In this document: positions 42,638 through 52,100 of the stretch, in pieces
How the letters are laid out: each line of letters begins with the position of its first letter
How positions within the stretch are numbered: the stretch's first letter is position 1
DNA from: Alloalcanivorax mobilis
GTDB lineage: Bacteria > Pseudomonadota > Gammaproteobacteria > Pseudomonadales > Alcanivoracaceae
Assembly: GCF_002864685.1 (NCBI RefSeq)
Contig: NZ_NMQZ01000010.1
Span: 62,001-126,000 of the forward strand
Length of the DNA: 64,000 nucleotides
Direction: 5' to 3'
Program-made: the position numbers and the translations under genes
The notes under the pieces: generated by a model
What the model was told of the DNA's origin: nothing
Databases searched by the model: none
The model's input: the letters and a program-made list of their open reading frames with translations, nothing else

Positions 42638-43990
42638 ATGCCCGATACGTCTCTGGCCATTGCGGTGCACGAAACCTTCGCAGAGCCCCATTCGCCGCGC
42701 CGTTTCAAGGTGTTCACCGCCCGTCAGATCGACCGCATCGGGCCATTGCAAGAGCTCGACGAGGAAACCCGCTTCGCCATGAAGGTGGTTGCCAGCGTGC
42801 TGCCATTCCGGGTCAACGAATACGTGATCGAAGAGTTGATCGATTGGAGCAAGGTGCCCGAGGACCCGATCTATCAGCTTACTTTCCCGCAGAAAGGCAT
42901 GCTCGCGCCGCACCACTTCGACAAAGTCGCCGCGGCTCTGCGCGGCGGCGACAAAGCGCAAATCGACGCCACCGTGGCCGAGGTGCGCGACGCGCTTAAC
43001 CCGCACCCCGCCGGACAGCTCGAACACAATATCCCTGAAGTGGATGGCGAGAAAATCGACGGCATTCAGCATAAATACAACGAGACCGTGCTGTTTTTCC
43101 CCAGCCAGGGCCAGGTCTGCCACAGCTACTGCACGTTCTGTTTTCGCTGGGCGCAGTTCATTGGCGACAACGATCTGAAAATCGCCACCAAGGAAGCGGG
43201 CCAGCTGAAAAGATACGTGCAAGCGCACCCGAAAATTACCGATATCCTGATTACCGGCGGCGACCCTCTGGTAATGAAAACCAAAAATCTGCGCGCGCAC
43301 ATCGAGCCGCTGCTGGAGCTGCAACAGATTCGCACCATTCGCATCGGCTCCAAGGCACTCACCTTCTGGCCGCATCGGTTTGTCAGCGACGACGACGCGG
43401 ACGATCTGCTCGATCTGTTCCGGCAGGTGGCCGCCGCCGGCAAGCATCTGGCGCTGATGGCCCATTACAACCATTGGAAAGAGCTGGAGCCGGCGATCGC
43501 CCGCGCCGCCATCCAGAAAGTCCGCGATACCGGCGCGCAAATCCGCGCCCAGGGTCCGCTGTTGGCGCACATCAACGACAACGCCGACGATTGGGCGCGC
43601 CTGTGGCAAACCCAGGTGGAGCTGGGCATCGTGCCCTACTACCTGTTCGTGGAGCGCGACACCGGCGCCCGCCATTATTTCGAAGTGCCCCTGGCCCGGG
43701 CCTGGCACATTTATCGCGACGCCATGCAGCAGGTTTCCGGCCTGGCGCGCACCGCGCGCGGCCCGAGCATGTCTTGCCATCCCGGCAAAGTGGAGATCCA
43801 GGGGATCACCGAAATACACGGCGAGAAGGTGTTCGTGTTGCGAATGATCCAGGGCCGCAATCCGGATTGGGTACAGCGGCCCTTCTTCGCCCGTTATGAC
43901 GAGCAAGCCACCTGGTTGAATCATCTGCGCCCCGCTTTCGGTGAATCGCGATTCTTTTTCGAGCAGGTATTGGCGGCCGGATCGGATTGA
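42638..43990 (+). CDS. KamA-family radical SAM protein (lysine 2,3-aminomutase-like)
   Basis: The 450-residue protein has the radical SAM cluster motif CHSYCTFCF (Cys161, Cys165, Cys168), preceded by NETVLFFPSQGQV. ILITGGDPLVMKTK is typical of lysine aminomutases, and the C-terminal SCHPGKVEIQG may provide the PLP lysine. It is longer than the ~340-residue EpmB lysylation aminomutases and has the N-terminal domain of KamA-type enzymes. No EF-P, epmA or lysine-fermentation gene is adjacent, so the amino-acid substrate is open. AAGAGGAG precedes ATG 42638. Confidence 0.87.
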   Translation: MPDTSLAIAVHETFAEPHSPRRFKVFTARQIDRIGPLQELDEETRFAMKVVASVLPFRVNEYVIEELIDWSKVPEDPIYQLTFPQKGMLAPHHFDKVAAALRGGDKAQIDATVAEVRDALNPHPAGQLEHNIPEVDGEKIDGIQHKYNETVLFFPSQGQVCHSYCTFCFRWAQFIGDNDLKIATKEAGQLKRYVQAHPKITDILITGGDPLVMKTKNLRAHIEPLLELQQIRTIRIGSKALTFWPHRFVSDDDADDLLDLFRQVAAAGKHLALMAHYNHWKELEPAIARAAIQKVRDTGAQIRAQGPLLAHINDNADDWARLWQTQVELGIVPYYLFVERDTGARHYFEVPLARAWHIYRDAMQQVSGLARTARGPSMSCHPGKVEIQGITEIHGEKVFVLRMIQGRNPDWVQRPFFARYDEQATWLNHLRPAFGESRFFFEQVLAAGSD

Positions 43991-44140
43991 GCACCCCGCG
44001 GTGCTTCGCCCACCAGCCGCGTTGAGACGCTTGGCCAATTGCGCTGAGACACCCTGCCTAACGCCCCCATGCAAAGCCGCGAATAATAGCGCCACTGGAT
44101 AAAAAAATGGCCGCTCTTTACGGCCCTTGGGGGCTTTGTT

Positions 44141-45202
44141 ATGACAACAGGTTTGTTGGCCCGGCGCTTGGGCGTCGGTTTTCTTTTAGTGATGCTCGGC
44201 CTGGCGCCCCTGGCCGGCTGCGATAACGATACCTCGGACCATGACAACGACGCCTCCAACGGTGGCGGCGACAATGGTAGTAATGACGGCGGTGGTAATG
44301 ATGACGGAGGGAGCGACGACGGTGGCGATAATGGCGGCGATAACGGCAGTCCGCCGACACCGACGTTGGTGATCACCAGCGACAACGCCACGGCGGTGTT
44401 GATCCAATCCCGCATGGCTCTGGATCTGCTGCCTCGCCTGCTGGTCGGAGCCAACGTATTTTACAGCAACAGCATCGCCGTTCAGGGCTACGACGATTTT
44501 CCGCCCTGCGATAACGCCGAAGGCCAGGTTCAACTGCTGGGAGACAACCCGGGCCAACCCACCACGTTGATCGCCAGCGACTGTGACGACCTCTCCTACC
44601 CGCGCAACTTCAACGGCCGGCTCGATCTGGATTTCAGCAATGCGGACGACCCGCTCAGCACCTTCACCGGATTCGCCGAGCGCATCCAGGCTTATGATCC
44701 CAACCTGCGCCTGAGCGCCAACGGCGGTTTGCGCCTGCATCCCGAGGTCCCCGACGATTACTTCGGCATCGCCGTGGCACACCAGGCCGACATCGACATC
44801 ACGCTGGAGCTGTTGCCCGGCGGCAGTGACACGCCGATCACCAGCCTGGGGTTCGATTTCCACGATTACACCAGCCGTTACTCCAGCAGCATTCACTTTG
44901 ACGACGTGCCCTTCCCACTGTTGAGCGGCGCCGGCGACGTGACATTCCGTGGTCTCGCCGAAGGCCGGGTAACGTTGACCACGCCTCGCCAACTGACCGA
45001 TCCGGATGCTTCGAACCCGCTGTGCTACGGCGATGGAGTTATTGAGGTCGAGGGTGCCGAAGGCAGCTCGGTGCGGCTCGATTACAACGGCGCCCAGGCG
45101 ATTCTCAGTGTCAATGGCGCCCTGCTGGCAAGCGGCGATTGCACCGATCTGACCCAGCAGTGGACCAGCCAGGTGGCCGCCAGCCTGCCACCTTATAGGT
45201 AG
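44141..45202 (+). CDS. Putative lipoprotein with Asp/Gly/Asn-rich linker
   Basis: The 353-residue protein starts with a lipoprotein signal ending in LAPLAGC (lipobox Cys about residue 27). About 40 residues of Asp, Gly, Asn and Ser follow (segments like GGGDNGSNDGGGNDDGG) as a flexible acidic linker. The rest is a beta-rich globular domain with paired cysteines (PPCDNAEG, SDCDDLS, LCYGDG, GDCTDLT) and no recognised family. It is probably surface- or periplasm-facing on the outer membrane. Confidence 0.8.
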   Translation: MTTGLLARRLGVGFLLVMLGLAPLAGCDNDTSDHDNDASNGGGDNGSNDGGGNDDGGSDDGGDNGGDNGSPPTPTLVITSDNATAVLIQSRMALDLLPRLLVGANVFYSNSIAVQGYDDFPPCDNAEGQVQLLGDNPGQPTTLIASDCDDLSYPRNFNGRLDLDFSNADDPLSTFTGFAERIQAYDPNLRLSANGGLRLHPEVPDDYFGIAVAHQADIDITLELLPGGSDTPITSLGFDFHDYTSRYSSSIHFDDVPFPLLSGAGDVTFRGLAEGRVTLTTPRQLTDPDASNPLCYGDGVIEVEGAEGSSVRLDYNGAQAILSVNGALLASGDCTDLTQQWTSQVAASLPPYR

Positions 45203-45260
45203 CTCCAAGGTCCAATTTATTGCACTATCCGAAGTCCGATTGAAGCTCAGGCAAAGCGGC

Positions 45261-46319
45261 ATGGACCTTGGCGACGGACAGGAACATTCACCGGTGCGGG
45301 ATTGGAGCAAGGACATCTGGGGCTGGTCTCCGGAAGACGGCCCCTGGACACCGGACCACGGCCTGCCCGCCCAATGTCTCTATCTGGCGCTCGCCACCCG
45401 TGACGCCGACCACCGGGATGGCTACGACTTCTGGCGCCAAACGGTGTTCTACGATTTCGAGGCGGACACCCCGGATGACGATCAGAAAGCCACCTTCCAG
45501 GCCCGCGCCGCCGGCCTGGTGGGGCCAGAAAGCGCCGTGTTCTGGTATCGCTCCAACCGCCTTGGCGGTCACCGTGGCGCCAGCCGGTGCCGACACGCGG
45601 ACTACGACGACTTCACCCTGGGCCTGGTGTTACAAGGCCAGCGCCGCCACCGGCTGGACAGCGGCGAGGTGCTGGTGGCCGGCCCCGGCGATCTGTTCGT
45701 TTACGATCCGACCCGCCCCTGCCGGGTCAACTGGAGCGACCATCGCGGCATCCATCTGACCCTGCCACGGCAAAGTTTACTGCCGCTGTTCGCGCTTGAT
45801 CGGATGCCCTTTCCGCTGCTGCTGGAACGCCTGCGCCAGGGGCCGATGAGCGCCTTTCTGCGCAGTCATCTGATGCACCTGGCGCTGACCGGTGGCCGCC
45901 TGTCAGCCACGCACCAGGCACTGCTGCTCGAACAAACCCGGGATCTGGCCATCGCCGCGCTCAGCGCCGCCTCACGGATGCCCACCGAAGAAGCGGCACC
46001 GGACGCCACCTACCTGGCGGCGCGCCGCCTGATGGCACGGCGCCTGGACGACCCGGACCTGGACCCGGCCGGCCTGGCGCGGGCATTGGGCTGCTCGCGG
46101 GCCACGCTGTACCGCTTGTTTTCCCGGCACGGAGTCACCGTGGCCGGCTGCCTGCGCGAGGCCCGCCTGCGCAAAGCCCATCGCCTGCTGACCAGCGCGC
46201 CGCAACACATCACCATCGCCGAACTGGCGGCGCGCTGCGGCTTTCTTGACCAGACCGGTTTCAGCCGCCTGTTTCGTCAGCGCTTCGGGCTGCGGCCCAG
46301 CGATCTGCGCCGCCGCTGA
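45261..46319 (+). CDS. AraC-family transcriptional regulator
   Basis: The ~352-residue protein has an N-terminal AraC-binding-like cupin region (DYDDFTLGLVLQGQRRHRL, VLVAGPGDLFVYDPTRPCRV). A C-terminal double helix-turn-helix follows: LARALGCSRATLYRLFSRHG and IAELAARCGFLDQTGFSRLF ending RLGLRPSDLR-like. The start at 45261 is a judgement; a TTG at 45240 is also in frame and neither ribosome site is strong. No obvious target operon is adjacent. Confidence 0.9.
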   Translation: MDLGDGQEHSPVRDWSKDIWGWSPEDGPWTPDHGLPAQCLYLALATRDADHRDGYDFWRQTVFYDFEADTPDDDQKATFQARAAGLVGPESAVFWYRSNRLGGHRGASRCRHADYDDFTLGLVLQGQRRHRLDSGEVLVAGPGDLFVYDPTRPCRVNWSDHRGIHLTLPRQSLLPLFALDRMPFPLLLERLRQGPMSAFLRSHLMHLALTGGRLSATHQALLLEQTRDLAIAALSAASRMPTEEAAPDATYLAARRLMARRLDDPDLDPAGLARALGCSRATLYRLFSRHGVTVAGCLREARLRKAHRLLTSAPQHITIAELAARCGFLDQTGFSRLFRQRFGLRPSDLRRR

Positions 46320-46341
46320 CCCGGATCACGGCGAACAGACC

Positions 46342-47739
46342 CTAAAGCAGAGCAGCCAGGCGCATCAGCGCCCGCTCCACCCGCTGGTCCCAGCGCACCG
46401 CGCAGTTCAGACGCAGACAGTGGTCGAACTTGCCTGAGGCGGAAAACAGCGCGCCGGGGGCGAAGCTGATGCCCGCTTCCAGCGCCTGTTCGGAAAGCTC
46501 CGAGGTATCCACCCCACCCGGCAGCTCCAGCCACAGCACGAAACCGCCGGCCGGCCGGCTGATGCGGGTGTTGGGCGGAAACACGGCGGCCACCCGGTCG
46601 GTCATGCGCGCCACCGCCTGGGCATGCAGAACACGCACCTGGCGCAAATGCCGATCGTAATGCCCGTGGTCCAGGAAATGAGCGAGCGCCAATTGCGACG
46701 GCGTGGCCACCGACACCGTATTGACGAACTGCAGATAACCGGCGCGCTCGTGGTGCTTGCCCGGCACCAGCCAGCCCACCCGCATGCCGGCGGACAGCGT
46801 CTTCGAACAGGATGAACAATAGTAGACCTGACCGTGCCGGTCCCAGGCTTTGACCGGCAACGGCCGCGGCCCGACCAGCGGCAGATCGCCATAAATGTCG
46901 TCCTCCACCAGGGGCACGCGGTGCGCCGCCAGCAACGCCAGCAACGCCTGCTTGCGGGCGTCGGACATGCACACGCCCAGCGGGTTGGAAAAGTTCGGCA
47001 CCACCACGCACGCGGCCACCGGCCAACGCTCCATGGCCAGTGCCAGCGCTTCCAGAGAGATGCCGTGGATCGGATCGGTGGGAATTTCCAGCGCCTTCAA
47101 ACCCAGCGACTCGATCACCTGCAGCAGGCCGTAATAGGTCGGTGACTCGATCGCCACCGTGTCGCCAGGCCGGGTCAGCAGCCGCAGGGCAATGGCCACC
47201 GATTCCTGGCAGCTGTTGGTGATCACCACCTGATCCGGCGCGGTGGCGCATTGCAACGCCGCCAGCCGGCGGGCGATACCGCTGCGCAACTCCGGCGCGC
47301 CGGGCGGGAATTCGTAGCCCACGCAGCGCCGCCGTTGTTCGCGGAGCACGGTGCGAAACGCCCGCTCCATCTGCGCCACCGGCTGAAAATCCGGGTCCGG
47401 CACCGCCGCGCCCAGATTGACCACCGCCGGGTCATTCACCACCTGCACCATGCGCAGCACCCGCTCCTGCCCGCTCACCGCCCGTGGCCGGCGGCCCGCC
47501 TTTGGCAAGCTCGGTGCCTCGCGGCGCGCCGCTGGCGCCAGCACGAAGAAGCCGGAGCGCGAGCGTGCCTCCAGAACACCGCGCTGCTCCAGCTCCCGGC
47601 AAGCACTCACCGCCGTGGCCACACTCACGCCGTAATCCTGGCCCAGCCGGCGCACGCCGGGCAGCCGTGTTCCCACCGGATAAACCCGCTTCTGAATCAG
47701 CGATTGCAGCTGATCCGCCAATTGCAGATAACGCTTCAT
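46342..47739 (-). CDS. MocR/PdxR-type regulator (GntR HTH fused to aminotransferase)
   Basis: The 465-residue protein has an N-terminal GntR winged helix (ADQLQSLIQKRVYPVGTRLP, VSVATAVSACRELEQRGVLE). A type I aminotransferase domain follows with VVPNFSNPLGVCMSDARKQA, the substrate/cofactor loop LVEDDIYGDLP and YYCSSCSKTLSAGMRVGWLV, in which the lysine would bind PLP. MocR proteins usually control a divergent gene for amine, amino-acid or vitamin metabolism; here that is the LysE-family exporter at 47928. ATG 47739 is chosen at the start of GntR homology; no strong ribosome site is seen. Confidence 0.92.
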   Translation of the reverse strand: MKRYLQLADQLQSLIQKRVYPVGTRLPGVRRLGQDYGVSVATAVSACRELEQRGVLEARSRSGFFVLAPAARREAPSLPKAGRRPRAVSGQERVLRMVQVVNDPAVVNLGAAVPDPDFQPVAQMERAFRTVLREQRRRCVGYEFPPGAPELRSGIARRLAALQCATAPDQVVITNSCQESVAIALRLLTRPGDTVAIESPTYYGLLQVIESLGLKALEIPTDPIHGISLEALALAMERWPVAACVVVPNFSNPLGVCMSDARKQALLALLAAHRVPLVEDDIYGDLPLVGPRPLPVKAWDRHGQVYYCSSCSKTLSAGMRVGWLVPGKHHERAGYLQFVNTVSVATPSQLALAHFLDHGHYDRHLRQVRVLHAQAVARMTDRVAAVFPPNTRISRPAGGFVLWLELPGGVDTSELSEQALEAGISFAPGALFSASGKFDHCLRLNCAVRWDQRVERALMRLAALL

Positions 47740-47884
47740 GGGCAGGCCCGCGCACTCAGGGGAAAGGGAACAACCAACACAGCGGCCTGGAACACACAAC
47801 TGTACCGATCCAATTTCCGTTTTTTATATCTGTATTGAGTGGCGACGTCCACCTAAGCTGATCGGCGAATCACCGAAGCACGCC

Positions 47885-47927
47885 ATGAAGAAGCACCATG
47901 AAGAGGCACGCTATGAAGAGGCACGCC
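47885..47927 (+). repeat. Tandem repeat of start/ribosome-site module before the exporter gene
   Basis: Two exact-but-one-base copies of ATGAAGAGGCACGCN (47898-47912, 47913-47927) follow a degenerate 13-base copy (47885). Each unit carries GAGG followed by ATG, so up to three alternative starts exist. Confidence 0.8.
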
Positions 47928-48527
47928 ATGAATCTGGAAAATACTTTGCCGATGATCGGCTTTATCGTGGTCATGGTCGGCACCCCCGGGCCCAACAACC
48001 TGATGCTGATGGCCGCCGGCGCCAACGCCGGTTTTCGGCGTTCCCTACCGCACATTCTGGGCATCGTCGTGGGGTGCCAGATGATGCTGCTGGCGGTGGC
48101 CGTGGGGCTGGGCCAGGTGCTGGTGCGGTTCCCCGCCCTGGCGGTGGGCTTGCGCGTGGCTGGCGCCGCCTTTTTGATCTGGCTGGCCTGGCAACTGGTG
48201 CGCCGGCGCCACCCGGATGCCAGCAACCGCGCCAGCGCCAGGCCGCTCACGTTCCGCCAGGCCGCGCTGTTTCAGTGGATCAACCCGAAGGCGTGGATGA
48301 TGATCGTCACCGCCATCGCCACCTACACCCACCCCGGCGATTACGCCCTCAGCGTGGCCGTGGTGGCCGGCCTGTTCCTGCTGCTCAGCGTGCCGCTAAT
48401 CAGCACCTGGAATCTGTTCGGCGTGGCGTTGCAGGGTTGGTTGAATCAAGGGCCGCGGCTGGCGTTTTTCAACGTCGCCATGGCGGTGCTGCTGCTGGTC
48501 TCGATGTACCCCACTTTCATTGCCTGA
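47928..48527 (+). CDS. LysE/RhtB-family amino-acid exporter
   Basis: The 199-residue membrane protein has the LysE signature MVGTPGPNNLMLMAAGANAG and FQWINPKAWMMIVTAIATY, with about six hydrophobic segments. It would export an amino acid or related metabolite. The start at 47928 is chosen for homology and GAGG spacing; two upstream ATGs in a repeat could add ten residues. It is divergent from the MocR-type regulator, which probably controls it. Confidence 0.92.
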   Translation: MNLENTLPMIGFIVVMVGTPGPNNLMLMAAGANAGFRRSLPHILGIVVGCQMMLLAVAVGLGQVLVRFPALAVGLRVAGAAFLIWLAWQLVRRRHPDASNRASARPLTFRQAALFQWINPKAWMMIVTAIATYTHPGDYALSVAVVAGLFLLLSVPLISTWNLFGVALQGWLNQGPRLAFFNVAMAVLLLVSMYPTFIA

Positions 48528-48662
48528 ACACCCTCGCCCACCGGTCGCGCGCAATCCGCCCTCATTAACGCGCAGCCCTTTTTCTCACCCGCCGAGTCGC
48601 TTAGGCTTGGCGGGCGGCCCGTCCAGGCCGGAAACGATGGCGCCGCACGGGGAAGGCTAGCA

Positions 48663-51600
48663 ATGCAAAACGGTTTCATGGTGTTGCACAGCAACCGCTT
48701 GGAAGCCCTCACCGAGCTGCTGGTGGGCTGGCTCAAACAGCAACCGCTGGCACCACTGGAGCAGGAAACCGTTCTGGTGCAATCCAACGGCATGGCCCAG
48801 TGGCTCAAGCTCAAGCTGGCCGAGCCCGATGCGCTGGGGATCAGCGCCGCCTTCAGCTTCCAGATGCCGGCGCGCTTTCTGTGGAGTGTCTACCGAGGCG
48901 TGCTTGGCGAAGATCAGGTGCCACGCACCTCGCCGTTCGATAAGTCGCGTTTGCTGTGGCGCCTTTACCGGCTGCTGCCCACCCTGGTGGACCAGGATGC
49001 GTTCGAGCCGCTGCGCCACTTTCTGCACGACGACGACGATGGCCGCAAACGCCATCAACTGGCCGAACGGCTCGCCGATCTGTTCGACGCCTATCAGGTC
49101 TACCGCGCCGACTGGCTGAGCGATTGGCAAGCAGGGCGCGATCAACTGCGCCGTGCCCCGGACAGCCAACGGGCCAGCGCGCTGCCTGCCGGCCAGGCCT
49201 GGCAGGCGCATCTGTGGCGCGCGCTGCTGCGCGATTTGCCCGAGACGCAGCGTCATCTCAGCCGCGCCGCCATTCACGAAGCGTTCCTGGCGTGCCTGCA
49301 ACAAGGCCCCAGGCCGGCGGCGCTGCCCCGTCGGTTGCTGGTGTTCGGCATCAGTGCCCTGCCCCAGCAAGCGCTGGAAGCGCTGGCCGCGCTCAGCCGC
49401 CATTGTCAGGTGTTGTTGCTGGTGCAAAATCCCTGCAAGCATTACTGGGCCGACATCGTCGAGGATCGCCACCTGCTGCGCGCGCAACTGGACGGCCGCC
49501 GCCGCCACCTGCTGAATGTGCCACCGGCCAACCCGGTGCACCCGTTGCTGGCCGCCTGGGGCAAACAGGGCCGTGACTTTATCGGCCTGCTTTACGGCCA
49601 TGACGACCCCGAGCATTACCAGGGCGCGTTCCAGAATCAGATTGATCTGTTTCTCGATCAATCGGCGCCGTTCACCCTGTTGCAGCGCCTGCAACAGGAC
49701 ATTCTGGAACTGGCGCCCACGCCACCGCCGGACCAGCGCCCCAGCGCCCCGGCGGATCGCTCGCTGACCTTCGCCATCGCCCATGGCCCACAGCGGGAAA
49801 TGGAGGTGCTGCAAGACGCGTTGCTGCAACGCTTCAGCGACGACCCCGGCTTGCGGCCCCGCGATGTCATCGTGATGGTGCCGGACATCGAAACCTATGC
49901 GCCGCACATCGACGCCGTGTTCGGGCGCCTGCAACGCAATGATCCGCGCTACTTGCCCTATACCCTCAGCGATCGCAGCGCTGGCGCCACCCTGCCCCTG
50001 GCCGGCGCGGTGGAGACGCTGCTGCATTTGCCACAGTGGCGATTCACCGCCGCCGACATTCTCGACCTGCTCGACGTGCCGGCCCTGCGCCAGCGCTTTG
50101 GCATCGGCGAAAGCGCTCTGCCGCAACTGAGTCGCTGGATCGAACAGGCCAATATTCGTTGGGGGCTGCACGAGCAACAACGCGCCAGCCTGGATCTGCC
50201 CGGCTTTGAGCAAAACAGCTGGGCCTTTGGGTTGCGCCGCATGCTGGCCGGTTATCTGCTCGGCGACGCTCAGGCCTGGCGCGGCGTCGAACCTCTGGAC
50301 GAGGTCGCCGGCCTGGGCGCTGAACTGGCCGGCCGCCTGGCCCGCCTTCTGGAGCGCCTGGACCACCATTGGCGTACCTTCCGGGAACCGGCGCGCCCGT
50401 CACAATGGCGACAACGCTTCGCCACTTTGCTGGATGACCTGTTCGCCCCCGAAAGCGACGACGATCAGGCCCTGGACGCGACATTGCGCGACGCCCTCAA
50501 TGACTGGCTGGCGGCCTGCCAGCAGGCGGATTTCGAGCAACCCTTGCCGCTCACCGTGGCGCGCCGGCCAGTGCTGGATGCCCTCAACGCGGAAAGCCTG
50601 TCGCAGCGTTTCATGGCCGGGCGCATCAATTTCTGCACGCTGATGCCGATGCGCGCCATCCCGTTTCGCCATGTCTGCCTGCTGGGCATGAAAGACGGCG
50701 ATTACCCGCGCCAGCAACAACCCATGGACTTCGACCTGATGCGCCAGTGGGGCCCGCTCGGCGACGACGGCCGGCGCATCAGCCTGTACCGCCCCGGCGA
50801 CCGTTCACGGCGCGAAGACGACCGCTATCTGTTCCTGGAAGCGCTGCTGAGCGCCCGCGACAGCCTCTATATCAGCTGGAGTGGCCGCCGCGCCCGCGAC
50901 AACAGTGAACGCCCGCCCTCGGTGCTGGTGGCGCAACTGCGCGACCACATTGATCAGCGCTGGCGCGCCGACGACGGCGGCGACCTGACCCCGGCACTCA
51001 CCGTGGAGCACCCGCTGCAACCGTTCAGCAGCCGCTATTTCTATCAAACCGGCCAGTCGGGCGCCGCCGCCCCGCCGGCCACCTACGCGGCGGAGTGGGA
51101 AGGGCTGCACCAGGGCGTCGACCTGCCTGCGCGGGCCTCGCCCCTGGCGCCACCGGACGACGACGAGCCGGTAACCGCCACCGCCCTGGGACGCTTTCTG
51201 AAACAGCCAGTGGCGCATTTTTTCCGTGAACGGCTCAAAGCCAACCTGGACCTGGAAGCGCGCACCCTGGAAGACACCGAGCCGTTCGCGCTCGCTGGCC
51301 TGGAGCAATGGCAGCTGCAGGATCGCCTTCTCGAACAGGCCCGGCGTGCCGGCGACGCCGGCTTCGAAAGCGCACTGGCGGACACCCTCGATCATCTTGC
51401 CGGCAGCGGCGAACTGCCCCTGGCGCCGTTCACCGCCGCCAGCCGCGAAGCCCTTGCCCAGCCGCTGCGTCGCCCATTGCGGGATTATTTTCAACGCTTG
51501 GCCGGTTGCCCCAACCGCCGCCCCCAGCACGAAGTGATCCTCAACCTGCCGGGCCTGCGCGTGGAAGACTGGCTCACCGATCTGCGCGACGGCGACAGCG

Positions 51601-52100
51601 GACCGCGCCGGCTGCTGTTGGTGACCGGCCGCTTGAAAGAGCGTTGGAACAAGCTCTGCCCGGCCTGGGTGGTGCACCTGCTGGCCTGCGCCGACGGGCT
51701 TGCCCTGAGCAGCGAGCTGATCGCCCAGGATGGCCGCGTCGAGTTGCCGCCGCTGCCCGCCGATCAGGCCCTGGCGCATTTACAGGACCTCGCCGCCGCC
51801 TGGCGCGAAGGCCTGTGCCGCCCCCTGCCAGTGGCCTGCGCCACCGCGTTCGCCTGGCTGGGCGGCGAGCAAAAAGAGCGCGCGGAACAGGACGCGCGCG
51901 GCGTGTTTGAATCCGGCTTCAGCCACGTCGGCGAGGGCGACAAGGACGCCGCCCTGAAACGGGCCTGGCCGGATTTCGACACCCTGCTGGCGGCCCGCGA
52001 GGCCGGCGACCCGCAACCGGCGCTGGCGGTCTGGGCGCATCGGCTGTACGCGCCCCTGTTCCAGCACTGCCAATGGCACGACCCGGGAGACGGCCAATGA
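48663..52100 (+). CDS. recC: Exodeoxyribonuclease V subunit gamma, RecC
   Basis: The 1145-residue RecC begins MVLHSNRLEALTELLV after five residues and continues VLVQSNGMAQWLKLKLAE, the conserved RecC start. FGISALPQQALEAL, TLMPMRAIPFRHVCLLGMKD and DDRYLFLEALLSARDSLYIS are also family blocks. RecC lacks ATPase motifs and forms the channel that recognises Chi in RecBCD. AAGG precedes ATG 48663. It overlaps recB by four bases (ATGA). Confidence 0.96.
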   Translation: MQNGFMVLHSNRLEALTELLVGWLKQQPLAPLEQETVLVQSNGMAQWLKLKLAEPDALGISAAFSFQMPARFLWSVYRGVLGEDQVPRTSPFDKSRLLWRLYRLLPTLVDQDAFEPLRHFLHDDDDGRKRHQLAERLADLFDAYQVYRADWLSDWQAGRDQLRRAPDSQRASALPAGQAWQAHLWRALLRDLPETQRHLSRAAIHEAFLACLQQGPRPAALPRRLLVFGISALPQQALEALAALSRHCQVLLLVQNPCKHYWADIVEDRHLLRAQLDGRRRHLLNVPPANPVHPLLAAWGKQGRDFIGLLYGHDDPEHYQGAFQNQIDLFLDQSAPFTLLQRLQQDILELAPTPPPDQRPSAPADRSLTFAIAHGPQREMEVLQDALLQRFSDDPGLRPRDVIVMVPDIETYAPHIDAVFGRLQRNDPRYLPYTLSDRSAGATLPLAGAVETLLHLPQWRFTAADILDLLDVPALRQRFGIGESALPQLSRWIEQANIRWGLHEQQRASLDLPGFEQNSWAFGLRRMLAGYLLGDAQAWRGVEPLDEVAGLGAELAGRLARLLERLDHHWRTFREPARPSQWRQRFATLLDDLFAPESDDDQALDATLRDALNDWLAACQQADFEQPLPLTVARRPVLDALNAESLSQRFMAGRINFCTLMPMRAIPFRHVCLLGMKDGDYPRQQQPMDFDLMRQWGPLGDDGRRISLYRPGDRSRREDDRYLFLEALLSARDSLYISWSGRRARDNSERPPSVLVAQLRDHIDQRWRADDGGDLTPALTVEHPLQPFSSRYFYQTGQSGAAAPPATYAAEWEGLHQGVDLPARASPLAPPDDDEPVTATALGRFLKQPVAHFFRERLKANLDLEARTLEDTEPFALAGLEQWQLQDRLLEQARRAGDAGFESALADTLDHLAGSGELPLAPFTAASREALAQPLRRPLRDYFQRLAGCPNRRPQHEVILNLPGLRVEDWLTDLRDGDSGPRRLLLVTGRLKERWNKLCPAWVVHLLACADGLALSSELIAQDGRVELPPLPADQALAHLQDLAAAWREGLCRPLPVACATAFAWLGGEQKERAEQDARGVFESGFSHVGEGDKDAALKRAWPDFDTLLAAREAGDPQPALAVWAHRLYAPLFQHCQWHDPGDGQ

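Noticed and set aside
42179-44095. Long leftward frame opposite the KamA-like gene
   Set aside because: It is antisense to a gene with clear radical SAM motifs; its composition is that of a GC-rich shadow frame.
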